Assembly (NCBI GenBank): GCA_024362935.1 | Contig: JANCRA010000003.1 | Location: forward strand, 8,050,001-8,114,000 | DNA from: Setophaga petechia | Lineage: Eukaryota > Chordata > Aves > Passeriformes > Parulidae | DNA: 64,000 nt | Direction of reading: 5' to 3' | Shown: piece after piece, positions 21,359 to 35,600 of the stretch | Layout of the letters: every line of letters begins with the position of its first letter | Position numbering within the stretch: position 1 is the first letter of the stretch | Position numbers and translations under genes: made by a program | Notes under the pieces: generated by a model | The model's database searches: none | Told to the model about the DNA's origin: nothing | The model's input: the letters and a program-made list of their open reading frames with translations, nothing else

Positions 21359-24300
21359 CCTTTGAGATCCTTTGCTAAGGGGGGGCTCTCACTGCTGTCT
21401 GGCAGTCTTTGTCACAGGCTGGTCCTCAGAGCCCCAAGGTTTGTGTGATGAAAGTTGTGAGTGATCAGCAGCAAAACTCCTGGTGCTTCCCTTGTGATTG
21501 TGATTTTGCCCAAGCCATGTAGTATGATAACAGAAAAAGAGGCTCTGGAAACTCAGGGTTCAACATTCATCATCTCACTTTCCTTAGCAAGTTCAGTAGA
21601 ATATAAAGAATTTCAATATAATATAGTTTTAAGGCGATTGCATGTCCCCTGCCTGAAATGATACACACGTTTGAATTTTCAATCTCTAACAGACTCAGAG
21701 GGGAAGGCAGGAAAAAATAGCATTTAAATAAACATTTATTCAAGGAAAATCTTTAGGGATCATGTACAGGATAATCTTCTTCAGGGTGACCCTCATTTTC
21801 TACAATATAATGGTTTTACCCAGCAGTGGTTTAATGGTTTTGAATAAGCTGTAGAGCAGAGGAACAAACATTTTAGCAAGAATGGAGGAGTTTACCCAGA
21901 AAGACAGGAGTATCAGCCTACTTTGAATATAGAATGGAGATGATTATTCTGCTGACCTTTTATCCCCACCATCACTAAAATGTATATTATGAACATAATG
22001 GGGTCTGGTTTTGTGTAAATGATTGCTGTAAGCATGACTGACTCGTTCGAAGCAAGGAGGCAGGAAGGCACCAGTGCTGTGCACTGAGGCTCTCATCAAA
22101 CAACTTTCTTGCTTCAAGTCTTTTATTTGAACATAAATGTTTGTGAAGTTTTCCAGTGATTTTTTTCCTGGCATTCACCCCACGACTCTTATTATTTTTA
22201 GCCATGTAAAATGGCATTATGCAATTGCTGAATTTGTTTCTTTCAGACCATGATGATTTATAGGACTTAATTTCCAGGATACTCCCTTGAAGTTACCTTC
22301 TCTTTGTGACCTCAGGATTTCTCTTCCCAGACCTTTGGTATTTATTTTTACTATTTCTGTGGTCGAGGTTTGGCAATGTTGTTTTGGATTAATGACAAAC
22401 ATACATAAGGACTGGAAGGAATACATGTCTTAATCTCTAATTTAATGTGTGGATTGTTTATCAATAGTAGAAAGAAGTTTCTGGACAGGTTTAACACATC
22501 CTAATAATAGGCATCTGCAGCCAGATAGAAAGATTTTGATGTATCTGACCTACATGTAATTATTCACTTGTTCCAAAATAGATGAAATTTGCTTATTTTA
22601 TATTGGGATGCAGTATTTCTTTCTCAGACTTTGCCCAGAAAGAATTGGAAGTCAGTTAGTTTGGACAAGTATGCATTGTTTATATGGAATATTTTAATTG
22701 ACATAAAATTGTGTAAACCTTCTAACTCCTCTGCTCTTGGATGAAGAAAAGATCTTTGGCATGGCAATCCTGTATTTCTGTTCTATTTTTTACTTTTATG
22801 CAGGAAATTGCAAATAATTTAACGCACAAATGAAATTACTCAGCATTTTACTCAGTTGTTGAATTTTCCTCGTAAGCAGTATATTTTGCTTTCATCATGT
22901 ACTCACTAATTTTTTAACTTGCATCTTCTTATTTTTTGATTTCTCTTTATATTCTCATCTACCTTCATGGTTTATTTACTCATGCTTAATTCCTTCCCTA
23001 CACAGCCTACTGTGAATAAAGTGTTCCTTTGAAAATGATTAACTTTGCACTTTGTTTACAGTGTAGTCTTGCAATGTTATATCTGATACTCATTAGCAGG
23101 AAAACAGAAATAAAAGGAGAAACATTAGTTATCACTGCCAATCATTTTGAATTCACTGGGATCTGGATCTGACCTGAAATGTTTAGGTTAGCTCAACAGC
23201 TCAAGTTGATTTGAAGGGTCTTAATGTTTATGCCTAACAGTGTGTCCTCCTATGACTTTTTATTTTTAACTGCTCAACAGTTCTCACTTTCTGTGAATTT
23301 TAAAGTTATTCTTAGACTAAGCAGTATAGTCTCTTCACAGGGAGAAACTGTGACAAGCTGATCTATGTGATACAGCTCATCATTTCTGAGGGCACATCAC
23401 ATCTACCTGAAGCTCCAGCAGGAAAAAAACCCCCAACCAAATACTAAATGGTTACTTTTAAACTTAGATATGAAACTTTGGGTTCCAATTCACTGTCTTT
23501 AATGTATGAATTATTCTGCATACCTGGAATGTGGACCATTAATTTAATGGCCACACTACCAATCCCTTGCTACTCTGTCTTACTTGAAACCGAGATTGTA
23601 TTTCTTAAAACAAAAAAATGCTGCCTTTTAAGAAAAGTATTAATAACTCCTTTTAAAAAATGGGAATCATGTACTTATATGCAAATAAAATGGATCAAAG
23701 GGATCTAAGTCCACTTGTATAAAAGGGAAAGATCTCTGAAGTGCACATTTATTGCAAACAAACCCTGGATTTGTTAGGTAGTGAGGGAATAGTTTTTTAA
23801 GAACAATTATGTTGTATTTGGAAAACTTGACATTTTCTCTCTTAACTAATTTTAATTGGCATTGTGATCCCACTGAGCCAAAAAACCCCACACAAACAAA
23901 GAAGACAGCAGCAAAATATGAATATAAACTAGGAGTAAAGTGTCTTAGCTGATGAAATCATAGACAAAAGCTTCTGAAGCCTTTTTACAAGTACCTTTTT
24001 CAAAGTGGGGTGATCTTTGAGCAGTTGTGGCCCATGCCTATTCCTTGGCCTCTTCCACAGTTGTTGACATTGCACTGCCAATGAAGCAGCTGTCACTTTT
24101 TACCAGCACAGTGCCTGCCAGCAGCTGGCTCAGAAGTGCTGCTTTTAATTAAATTTTTGATTTCAATTGGATTTTGGTTTGCAGTTCACAGCTAACAAGA
24201 TTTTCAGGATGGGGTCTTATGGGGCATCTGCGGGTGTTTCAGACACCTCTATGGCACAGAGATGTGTTCAGAAAAATCAAGCATCACCTTAAAATTTGTT

Positions 24301-24479
24301 ACAGTTTCTCTCCATTACTTGTGAGAGCTCTTCCAGGATCTTGCTGCTATAATGGATAGAATTATTCATATTTTCAGCTAAACTCTATCTATGGCATATT
24401 TACACTGCTTGTTGGTGCGCCAACATTATCTCTTTGCTGAGGCAGTTATCCTGCCTCCCATTTCTCTGTGTATTAAAGA

Positions 24480-25830
24480 ATTGTAGAATCATTAGATTGG
24501 AAAAGATCTTTAAAATTCTTCAGAGTCTTACCCCCTGGGGCACCACTACACTGGGACTGTCAAGCCAAACTCTTGTAGGGTGTGCTGGCACTGACGGGGA
24601 CAGGCAGACCCAGGCTCTCTGCTAACGATCTCAGTGGGCTGGGATATGAATTGAGCCTCTCCTGCTGCCTGTAGGGCTATGGCAGTGGAATGCTAAGCCT
24701 GAGCTTGTGAGTTCTGTTGGAGACTTCATTAGCAATGATTTAATTCAGGCCATGTGGATTTTGGGACAGTATGAGGCCAACTGAGGCTCACATTGGTCTG
24801 CACCTGTTTGTTCAGATGTGAGTACAGTCTATTGTCATGAGATGGATTTTCTATTTCCCTGATCCTTCTAGAAGCAATTTTCTGCACCTGTTTCATGAGA
24901 AGTCTATTTTGCTGCATCAATATAGGAAGGAATTAATTGGAGAACAAAAGATGGCTCTACCCGCTCCTCCTTTTCCTTGCATGTGCATGCTTGGCAGACC
25001 ATATGGTCACTGGTTCAGCACAATCATTCTCATCAGTCAGGTTGGCATCTGGAAGTCACAGACAAACACAGATGCAGCTTGACAGCTGAACACCTGGGCA
25101 AGGAGCATGGCATGTCAGGGACATGCTGGGTGTACCCTACATGTGCTGTGTTATTTGAGCACTGCTTTGCATATGGCTTGGATCTACTGGAAACTCAAAG
25201 GACAAATGAAAAGTTTGGGTACATTTTGTTCTGAAGCCTCTCTTGTTGTATCAGTCAGCACACCACAGAGTCAACCCATCTTGGTGAGCCTGATGTGACC
25301 AAAGAGGCCTGGGCGGATTGTGTGCTCGCTGGCCATCTGTGTTCACGTTTCCACAGCCTGGATTTCCTGCTCATGGCATGGGATTTCCCAGGCACAAACA
25401 TGGGAGCCCAGGCACATGCTTGGGGGCCGTGTGACAGGGCTGTGGCTGTGGAGCTTCCCCATATGGAGCACAGCTGTGTCTGTCCTTGAAAGGAGTGACC
25501 TAAATTTTACACAGTATTCCAGTGACGTATGACCAGCACATCCCTCGCTGCTGGATGCCCCATGTGTTTTTGAATTGTACTTGTTTACCATTGCTGCCTC
25601 TCTTTAGGGGCTCATACTAACCCTGACTTTGATTGAACCATCTAGAGTTTTCTCCTCCACGTGCAGCTGGCAAGTGCCCAGTTTATTGTGATATTTTTTG
25701 CTGCCAGCTTCATGAATTTGAGCTAGGCAGCTCTGGATTTTATCCTGTTCATACTGCTTCAGTTCTTGAAGTTGTTTAGTTCTTCCAGTGACATACTCCA
25801 GTCCTGTTCTGTATGCTTACAGATTTCCTA
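24480..25830 (-). mobile_element. Ancient CR1-like LINE remnant, minus strand, interrupted
   Basis: Diverged blocks occur in the right order for a minus-strand old CR1. They are a 3' end (TAGAATCATTAGATTGG, 24486-24535), CCCTGATCCTTCTAGAAGC and TGCACCTGTTTC (about 24856-24893), ACACAGTATTCCAG (about 25510-25523), and CTCATACTAACCCTGACTTTG continuing through TCTCCTCCACGTGCAG to the PFAM-free RT C-terminal region near 25.74 kb. About 0.6 kb between 24.9 and 25.5 kb does not fit and could be an insertion or simply decayed sequence. Outer limits are approximate. Confidence 0.5.
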
Positions 25831-26252
25831 AGGTTGTTCCCCATCTTTGCACCCCAGTGTTCTATGTCATACATTTGGTCTGCTGACCATATTCTTGTAT
25901 TTTAATTTGATCATGATAATAAGCAGACAGCAGATAACCTTAGCTGATGTAGCTGTCACAGCTTTTGCTATCAAAATAGTGTTGGTAGTGTTCCCAGCTA
26001 AGGTTCTGCCAGAATGTAATTAGAAATGTACCTTTAAAATGTGAATTTTCTTTAACTACTGTAAACATCTTTTAAAAGAATTCCAAAAGCTTTGCTTAAA
26101 AATAAAACTGTGCTTATGAAACACTTACTCTTATACCAAATTAACACTAAGGATGTAACATAATATTAAAGGAACTACAATATTAAAGGTTTAGATTTTC
26201 TTTATGAGAAATATTTGCCCTTGTTTAACTCAGCCTCAACTTTTTCCTATAT

Positions 26253-26665
26253 ACAGAATCATTTATGTTGGAAAAGAACTGCAAGATCATGGAGTCCAAC
26301 CTTTGACTGACTACCACCTTGTCAAATAAACCAAGTGCCATGTCCAGTTGTTTCTTGAACATCTCCACGGATGATGACTCCACCACTTCTCTGGGAAGTC
26401 CATTTCAATGTTTGACAAACCTTTTATTCAATGCTTGACAACCCCTTCAGAGAAGAAATTCTTCCTGATGTCCGACCTGAGCATCCCCTAGTGCAGCTTG
26501 AGGCCATTTTCTCTTCCTGTCACTGGTTGCTATGAGAAGAGGCTGATTCCCAGCTGGCTACAACCTCCTTTCAAGTAGTTGTAGAGAGCAATACGGTTTC
26601 CCCTGAGCCTCTCTTTCTCCAGGCTACACAACCCAGCTCCCTCAGCTGCTCCTCATATGACTTAC
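26253..26665 (-). mobile_element. CR1 LINE fragment, minus strand
   Basis: This is a clear minus-orientation CR1 3' region. It has AGAATCATTTATGTTGGAAA, ATCATGGAGTCCAACCTTTG, ACTCCACCACTTCTCTGGG, GAAGAAATTCTTCCTGATGT, CCTGAGCCTCTCTTTCTCCA and CCTCATATGACTT in the family order. It has small indels and point changes. Its 5' end is truncated near 26665. Confidence 0.92.
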
Positions 26666-29600
26666 AATGACCCCAGATATTGTGATAAAGCACACACCTC
26701 TTTTTGAATCAGATGCCAAAGAGATATTGCAGCAATCAGTCCTGCCATCAGTCCCTTCCAAGAGTGGTGTTGAAGATGGCCTTTAAAGATGTTTTGCTCT
26801 GTTAACCGAAGAGCTGGGCATTATGTTGCTATTTTCTCTATGGCACAAGGGCTGTCTGGTTCCCATCTCCTTTCTTCAGCTTTCTGACTATGAAGAAAAC
26901 TGCAGCAATATAAACTGAATGCAGTGGTACATCTGAAAGCAGTCTAGGTAACGACTCCAAGAGACAAGCTAGGCCACATCTCACATATGTTCAGCACTGA
27001 TGATTGAAGTGTTGACATTGTCATGGTGACAATTAAGAAGCAAGAAGGGCAGGATCCTAGATCTGGCTGATTTAATGGGAGTATTTTGGTTCTAATATCT
27101 GCCTATTGCTAAGAACCACCCAAATTTAGTCCTAGCAGGCTCCATGAATATGAACCCTTTTTAGAGAGAACAAAGCTGGAAAATTGTGTGTACTGGGGAA
27201 ACAGGAGGGGGTCCTGTGCTGAGCAGCTCTGGTTTTTGAGAGAATCAGCTCATCTGGGTAATCAGGACAGGAGTTGCTTAGTTAGTGGGTGCCACCATCA
27301 CTTTGGCCAGTTGGTCTGACAGAAGATGATGAAATTTGAACAAGTGGCAATAGGAGGCAGTGATGCTGCCTCCAGCATTTAATAGATCACTTTTAAAGGG
27401 GTTTGGAACTTGTGCTCATTCCTAGGTTCTAATCAATCAGAGAAGGATTTTTTAAAACATTTATTCTCCATTCTGTGTGTAAAAATGATTTACTTTATTG
27501 AGTGTTTGATGCATTTCTTTTTTCCCATTAGGACATCAAGTCATAATCTGTGAAACACCAGCATGGAAGTTTCCCAAAATGACCTGATATGGTGAATATG
27601 GTTATAGACTATAGTTGAAGAGGTGCTTATTTTCACAGCTATGGGAATTGTAGGAACAGAAAATATTTTTTCTAGAAAGTTCTGGCATCGACTGTTTTCT
27701 CTTATAGAGAGCTTTTTAGTATAGAATTAAAGTTGCATAAGTATATTTCCTAGCACTAAACATTCTAAAAATAATACAGGATGATAAATAAGGTGACATT
27801 TAAATTCAGTACAGTGCTCACTGCCATCAAACTCTGTAACCACAGCCCTCTTATATAGATATTTAATTTAACAATACATCACCTTAGATTCACAGCTCTG
27901 AATAGCTGAAAAGTCCTCATGCAATGCTTGCCCCTGACCCCAATAACTTGCCATTTGTTTGAATGGCATTCAATGAGTAAGCACTTGAAGCAGGGTACTT
28001 CTGCACACGTAAGTAATGTTTGTATGAGATTTAATTTAGCACTGTAATGTCTCAGGCTTCACTTTCTGGGAAAGGTGACGTGAGGAAATTGTTTCACTAA
28101 GTAAGGACCACAAAATTATTTACTGCATGCTAATTTGATGTATAATTTTTTAATTCTAGATGGATTTTTGTCATTCAGCTGCTGAACAATGTAATTTTGG
28201 AGTTCAGCCCAGGTTTTTGTATCCTGAGGTACATGAGGATGGCAGTACTAAAGAGGTTGTTAGCAGCTTTCTGACAGCTCAGATATCTTGTGTGTTGGGG
28301 ATGAAGTCACTCCTTTCCACATAAGACAGCTGTTCAAATGCAGAATTCCACTCCCCATATGCATTTGAAGTGTGGGGTGTAAATTTTCCCTTCATTTTCT
28401 GCTGTAATTGAGCTATATAAAATCACTCCAGAATTTGGTGTATTTTTAACTGGATAGTTATAAATGCCCAAAATACAACTCTTCTGTTCAAATTATATCT
28501 TGTAGGTTTTTCTTTTGTTTGCAGAAGTTTTGGTTCACCTTTTTTTTTTTTTTAACTTTTAAAAAATTTCTTCAGAAGGAAAAATGAAGTGCATTAAGTT
28601 TTTTCAGCTGGCCAGTTTGATCTTTCCCAGCTTGAACATAAAAATGTCAAAGGAACCTGTGAGTAATCTGAAACACAAGGTGTGACTAAGGCAAATTTTC
28701 AAGGCCATACTGAGGCATGACATACTTTGAAAAAAAATGGTTGGAAGTCCTGGTCCAAGCTGGCATGCCTTAGTTGTGGTGTTTTGAATGGTACATCAGA
28801 AACTGCAGGGATGAATATAAAGCATTGTGCCTCTTTTCATCTCTGTTGCTATGCTTCATTAAAAGGTTATCAGCATCAATTTTAACTTAGCAGCATCTCA
28901 GTCCCCATCTCTGAATACTGCATTTCTTGCTGTTACACTTTCTTCCCAGGATGTAGTGTCATTTCTCCAAAGTGGCTCCTGTCCAAGCTGTCCCACAATA
29001 AGCATGGGTAGATGTACATCTGCTTGTGGACCACTGGAGACCAGTCTTCCCCCAAATGTAGCTGCTGACCTACTCAAAGACAATGCTAATAATAGCCACA
29101 GATCCATAGCTGTTGAGTGTCTTATGTGCTTGTCCAAGAGGAATTCATGGACCTATCAATGCACTTCACTCAATACCCACAAGTTCATAACAATTTTTGA
29201 ATATTACTAACATAGTACAATACAAATGAATGTGTTAACAGTGCTGTTGTTGTTTGGAAGCAGCAGTATTGCTTATGAGAGAACAGTTTCTATTTTCCTA
29301 CCACAATTATTGCACATTACTATTCTTTTCAATGGAAATAGAAATGAAAAGTCACTCAGGCTTTGGAATATGGACGTTTAATATGTCTCTTATACATCTA
29401 TTTTTTGTTTTAGCTTATTTGCCATGTATATTTTCTTCTCTCTCTCTGTATCCATTAATATAATTAAAAAATGATTGGGTTTTTTTGAAATATAACTTCA
29501 AAAGAGAAATGTGATTTTCCCAGCATGCTGAAATCTTGGGTGGTATACAGCATTGTCACTAGCCATATAATCTAAAATTAACACCATTGACAAATGCTAC

Positions 29601-31235
29601 TTTAAAGCTTCTATTAAAAAAATCATAATATGTGAGTGTGGTAGGGCTTTTTTGCTGATCTAGATTTACATTTGTGTAATTTACAGTTAATAACTGGAGA
29701 GATCCTGTTATAGCTTGATTATTCTTCTTCAGTATATCCCTTGTTTTGCATCCCAGTATTCACTCAAAGAGCTTAATTAAATGAATCAGAGTATAAGCTC
29801 ACATTTGCTGCAACAATCACAATTCCCCATAGATAATTTTCTTTGGCTGGTCTTGCTGGGATTTCCAGGAAGGTTCCCAGAAACTGTTTCACAGAATAGA
29901 GGGATTTCTCTTTTTAAAACCCTTTTTTGGTGTTACACAAATCTGAGCCCAGAAGAGTTTAATTTTTGAGAAATAACCATGAATCCTACATGCATGTGTG
30001 ACTCTATAGCAACAAAATCTTCAGAATAAATTACATTTAAGTTGAATCTTATTTGATTTTTGTGGTTGGCTTTGGAAACATTTGGTAGTTATTTTCCATT
30101 GAAATTCATATCCTCTTGGGGCAGCAATGTGTTTAAGTTCTTCTCCTGTTATTTCTGCTCTGTAATCTTAATTTTAAAACTTGTTTTCAAATTTTTTTCT
30201 GTCTGCTGTGTTGTGTGTACTTATCTTTCACATGGCAATAAATTATTCTGAATTTAGTACTGGTGGTCTTGGTCTTAGCATGCATGTATTTGTGTTGAAG
30301 GGCTACAATATATAGCCCAGTAAATAGCATTGTTCTTTATTTTGAGAAAGAGAGAAGGAAGGGTTCTAATTTATATCCATATTGCTGAAATAAAAATGTG
30401 GCCTCTCCATTCAAGAATGTGGCTGTAGTTTTTCAAATTTACTTGTTAGGCTTAGATGACCCATTTATAGCTGGCTAAACTGGGATATTTTTAAGAAATA
30501 AATTTTTAGAGAAGGATGTTCAACACTGCGGAAATTTTGACAGGACAAGCTGGCCCCAAAGAACCAGTAACACTCTCAACTGCTGTCTGTGAGTGCAGTG
30601 CAGCTCCCTTGGTTTCTGTTGCTTTTGTTGGGTCAAGATGCTTTATTCTTATTAGACATTAAGTAATACTGCATCATGCCTCAGTGTCCTGACATTCCGA
30701 TGGCAGGCATTAAACATAAGGCACCATGTTATGAGTCAAAAAGGAAAAGCTGTTTTGGGATTTGGGGATTTTATTTTTGCTTATTAACAATTAATTGAAG
30801 ACATTTCTATGAGATCAGGTGGAAGCTTCCTCTGAGCACGTAGCAGACTGACAAGGTACAAGTCAGCTTGAATCCAGAAGCTGTGTCACTATGTCAGTGT
30901 TCCACTGCTTTGCAGGAAAGAGTAGCTCAGGCAAAGTCACCTGCTCACAGTGCTCCACAATGTTTCTGCTAATGCTGGGTTGCTTCTTGCCAGCCTGAAG
31001 AGGTGAGTGACTCTGACTTCTCACACATTCACAAACATGCATCCATTTCTCCAAGGCTTGTTCTGAGGGTCCCCATAGCAGTGGAAGCAGTCCAGTCATC
31101 TCTAAGGAGGTTTGTATCATATCCCAAGAACTCTAACCAGAATTTATTGAGACTAAGTCATATGTAGGAGCTCCAGCTGAAATATGGTTTCAAATGGTAA
31201 ATACAAAATAAGACAGTAAGATTCTGTTTCCAAAA
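26666..31235. other. Intergenic, no gene or repeat recognised
   Basis: AT-rich single-copy-looking DNA. Open frames are all below 86 codons. A poly(T) run near 28539-28552 is the only simple sequence of note. Confidence 0.55.
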
Positions 31236-31480
31236 CTTGAGCCTGAACTGGGAGGAAACTTAGATGGAAATGATCATCCAGTCCAATCTCTTGCCAAAGC
31301 AAGATTATATCCTGCAGGCTGTTTTCTAGCGTTTGCCAATCTGGCTATAAAAGCACCAAACAAATAGGCTCCATTACTGGGAAGAGTCTGGGAGACTGTT
31401 CCATTGTTTAAGAAACATCATGCCAGTTCATTGTTTTCTGAAATTAAGTATTTGTTTTTTTTCTTATCTTACTTACATCT
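31236..31480 (-). mobile_element. Ancient CR1-like LINE remnant, minus strand
   Basis: Diverged matches to an old CR1 3' region in minus orientation include GATGGAAATGATCATCCAGT, CCAATCTCTTGCCAAAGCA, GGCTCCATTACTGGGAAGA and GACTGTTCCATTGT. They are collinear but with many substitutions. Ends are approximate. Confidence 0.55.
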
Positions 31481-32346
31481 TATCCTTGGTTATGTTCTAA
31501 GATACCAAATCAAAATCTGACATTATTAAAGGCAATATAGTTCTTGGCTCTTACAGTCTACCTTTGTGTCCTCAGACCCAGGATGTTGATCACCCCAAGG
31601 CAAAGGGCTGCTCAGCTGCATGACCATAATTATTCTATATTACAAGGGCCAGAGCAAGCAATGGCTGTAAAATGTTTTTTGCTGCCTTTTTGTATTTGGC
31701 CTCCTCTTTCCTAATTAACAGCTTTCTCCATCCCATCACAGCTATTGCTGTTTTTCTGTGAGTGTTTGCCAGCAGCTGTATCTACTTTAGTAAGTAGTGT
31801 GGCCTTGTAAGAGTGTGGGGTGGAAACAAAACTATATAGAATAAAATAGTTGGTGCTGATGGCTTAATATCCACAGTCATGCATGCTTTAAGGTTTTGCA
31901 GTAGTTCTGGGCTGGTCCCTCAAACTGCACGTGTGTACTGTTTAGAGATTATTATATGGACTTCTGGAATGCATTTTCTGATTTAGTTTTGCCTAAAAGT
32001 CTGTGAGTATGAGTTTGTTTTTTTATGTGAATCTGAGCATAATATGTAAGGATGAACTAAAATACTGGTGGCAGATACAATCCAGATATTTTTGAGTGTG
32101 TGCTATTCAGAGCTGAATGCAACATTATATAGCAACTAGAGATATTTGAGTCAGACATCAGGAAAATGTTTGTAATGATAAGGGCAATGAAGCACTATGG
32201 AAATTGAATAAAATCCATGCTGAAATGTTTCTAGGAACAGGATAAATAAAAAATAATTTGCTAAGAAGAAAGATATAGTTGTTCCTACATAGCAAAACAG
32301 AAATGGATTTTGATCAGTTTATGGCATCCCTTCCAGCCAAATTCCC

Positions 32347-32682
32347 CCTGGAGAAAAGGAGGCTTGTGGGGGGGTCTTTACTGTTCTCTACAACTACCCA
32401 AAAGAAGATTGTAGCGAGATGGGAGCCAGGCTCTTCTCCCAAGTAACAAGAAGTAGGACAAAAGGAAAGGGACTCAATTTGTGCCAGGCAAGGTTTAGAC
32501 TGGGTATTAGCAAATGAAAATGGTTGCCAAGCCTTGAAGAGACCGTCCAGGGAAGTGGTGAAACCACCTTCCCTAGGAGTGTTTAAAAGGTATGTGGATT
32601 TGGCACTTGGGAACATGGTTTAGTGTTAGACCCAGTGAGTTTTAAGGCCTTTTCCAACACAAACAGTTCTATGATTCTATAA
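32347..32682 (+). mobile_element. CR1 LINE fragment, plus strand
   Basis: The fragment runs from CTGGAGAAAAGGAGGCTTG through GGTTTAGACTGGGTATTAG, CAGGGAAGTGGTGAAACCAC and TTTTCCAACACAAACAGT to the terminal TCTATGATTCTAT. That is the usual order of a plus-strand CR1 3' end, covering the last part of ORF2 and the short 3' UTR. It is heavily 5'-truncated. Confidence 0.92.
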
Positions 32683-35600
32683 TGAGCATCCCTTTTTCTT
32701 ATGCATATCTGTTTAATTTTTTTTCCATTTTAAAAATTTTTTGTCCATCTTTCCTGCTATAATTTTTTTCCTTGTCTGTAACTTATAACTTGTGCTGGAC
32801 ACATCATGGAGTCTCACTGCAGGCAACTTACTCTCCCAGACACCAAAGGTTTCAAACAAAGTTGACTCAAAAATCTTGTCTAACAAATAATATACATCAG
32901 AGGTGATAATCTACTGTGAGCTAGATTTCAAAACACATATCATGTTTTCTTTAGGTCAGTTTAAATTCAGGTTCAGATGAGAAATAATCACAAATGTTTC
33001 ATTAAACTGATGGCATATAATTGTTTCCCAACGCTAATTTGTAATTAGGTCAAGCGGAAAACTTCACATTAATAAAACTGCCACCATTCTCTTCTTCTCT
33101 ATTGTACAGTTTTGGGAATTATGGTCAATATAGTGTGTGTCAATATGCTCACTGTTGAGAAAGAAGTGTCTTGAAAGAGAACTGCACCCCACAAAATACA
33201 CATGTTAGAGCTAAACCCCAAACAAATCCTACTCCTAAGCCTCAGATCACTCAAAAAGAGACTCAATGAATTTTGGCCTCTGCACCATTGAATTTAAATA
33301 GATATTAAGACCTTAAGTCACTAAGGTTCCTTTTAAATGCCTCCCTTCTACATAATAACTTTTTGCTTTATGCATTTTCTGCTACGGCTTGTGAAGATTC
33401 CAGTGTCCCAAGAGGATGGACCTTGTAAGTGGATGGTATAAGTGTCCAGTTTTGACATAGAGAAGCAGTCTAGACTTGCCTCTTGGCTGCTGTTTAATAC
33501 AATCTCTGAGAAAAGGAAAACGTAGACTTTAACCTTCCCTACTAAAATATTTTAAAATCCAGGTTACTTATTTCCCAATAATTTATCTTAAAGCTGATTC
33601 ATGCTCTAAAGATAAAAAAGATTTAGAGATCCAAGGCCACTTCATATGTGTCCTTTTGTGCTGATGATATTTTATTTAGAAAAATACATACTTTTTCAGG
33701 TTTTTCCATTTTGCTAGGATCAGTAATATTCAGAAATATTTTTTGATGTCCAAAATTATCTGTATATCCCTACCCATTTCTGATACTGAATTTTGTAATG
33801 TTAAAAAAGAACAATAAAGAGGGAATGTTTTGTTACAAACATCAGTTTTAGAATGAAAACATTTTCATCTCTGAGGCTCCATTTGTTCTGCAGTTAGCAA
33901 ATACTTCAATTGACACTGTTGTCAAACCAAGGACATAAAACTGAGAGTGTGATATGTTATCTGCTGCCAATTACGTAAGTTTGTGATGCATAAGTTATTG
34001 CAAAAATTGGGGTCATGACCCCTAAACCAAGTCCTTTTGAAGTTGTAGCTCTTCATAAAACCTCCCTCATATTTGTATATTTTAGTTGGTTAACTCTTAA
34101 CAGATTTTATGCAAGTGCTTTTGAGAAAGATTATATAACATTAAAAAAAAAGCAGACTTATGTCTACAGAAATACCAATTTGTTGATATGCTTATGGAGA
34201 GGTGAATCTGACTAAAACATGGATTTTCGTTCCTAATCAAAGACGTAATCCAAGTTCTTATCAAAGAGATGCTTGAAAATAAATATTTTTGATGATCAAA
34301 TGTAAATATTAAAGTTATTGCGATGTATTATCTAGCAGCAAGCAAGAAGATCGAGACTTAACCTCTCCAGTCCTTGTCTTACCTTTTATATGATCTTTTA
34401 TAGCAATGTTACACTAAATCACTGAATTCTCCCTATTGCTTTCAGTAATCTTTCTGCATGACTAAATATGACTAAAACTCATATTTATCATGTGAAAATA
34501 GTGTGTAAGTAATAGACTTAATCCTTCGTTTGAAAAATACCAGCAAAGCTGGGAAGAGTGTTAGGTGAAGAAATCACTCAGAACTGGAACAGTGAGGTCC
34601 TTTTTCGTGTCTGGGATAGAGTTTCCAGCACCTTTAAGACTCAAGGTATTGTGATGCACCTTCACTCTAATGTGAGGAGCTTTACAGAGGATCTTTTAAC
34701 TGAAGTGTTTTTGGTTTTGTTTTGTTGTTTTTTTTTTTTTTTTTTTTTACTTCAGAAAGGAAGAAAGTATGACTTTTAAATATGTTCTTTTCAAAGTGTG
34801 GTGGAATTATGACCTTTCAGAGGATTGGAACAACTAGAACAACTAGAAGTCCTTCTTCTTCCTCATTCAGGTCAAGGACTGAAAAACAGGTGATTCATAC
34901 TCTACTAGATGACTTTACCAAGTGGTTTTCTTTGCTTTCCTTGCATTTTTGGGACACCTCAGTTATCTCTGTTGCTCTGCAACTTGCTAACTTCACACAA
35001 GCAGTTACCTGTTCACTGACCTGGAGACTGACCAATGCAATAGTTCAATGGGCAGCCTGAATTCAAGCCCTTGTTCAATTAATGGTTATTTATTTATACA
35101 AAGTGAAACAGGTCCAACAGGAGAGACAGTATACAAGAAGAGCTTGATATTTTGGTGGCCAGGAAGCTTGCCTGGAATACAGGATTCTGACATCTTGCAG
35201 AACAGAAACTTGAAATCTGGACTCCTGTCCCACCAGTCAGTGTCTTGATCATAGGATGATTATCTAGGAGGGGTGGAAGTTTTCTTGCTCTTTGATGCAT
35301 TTCATCCTAGGCATGAGAATCTTACCCAGGTAAGAACTTCATAAGAACTGGTAAAAACCTGTAAAAGGTTTGGTCTCAAGGGAATACAATTTCTCTGTGA
35401 AAGAATGCATCGCTGTAAACTCCAATGGGGACATGACTGGAGTTCTTACGGCCATGTAGGTCCAGAGTGGTTTGTCCATTGTGATGATCCATCAGGCCCT
35501 GAGTTTGAAGGGGAGGTCAACAAGCAGTGCTGGAGGGCATGAGTCTCAGGAAGCATGCAGAATGCCAAAGCATATGTCTGCATAAGTGTCAGACTTGTAA

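Larger units (their letters stand above)
16871..24479. other. Intergenic upstream of DIO3, no gene seen
   Basis: It contains the 29-bp and 25-bp duplications listed separately and a short (TG)n near 18893-18907. Open frames reach only 108 codons and lack family features. The piece at about 17640-17880 is repeat-free and rich in TAAT and AGGTCA-like words, and may be a conserved element. Confidence 0.5.
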
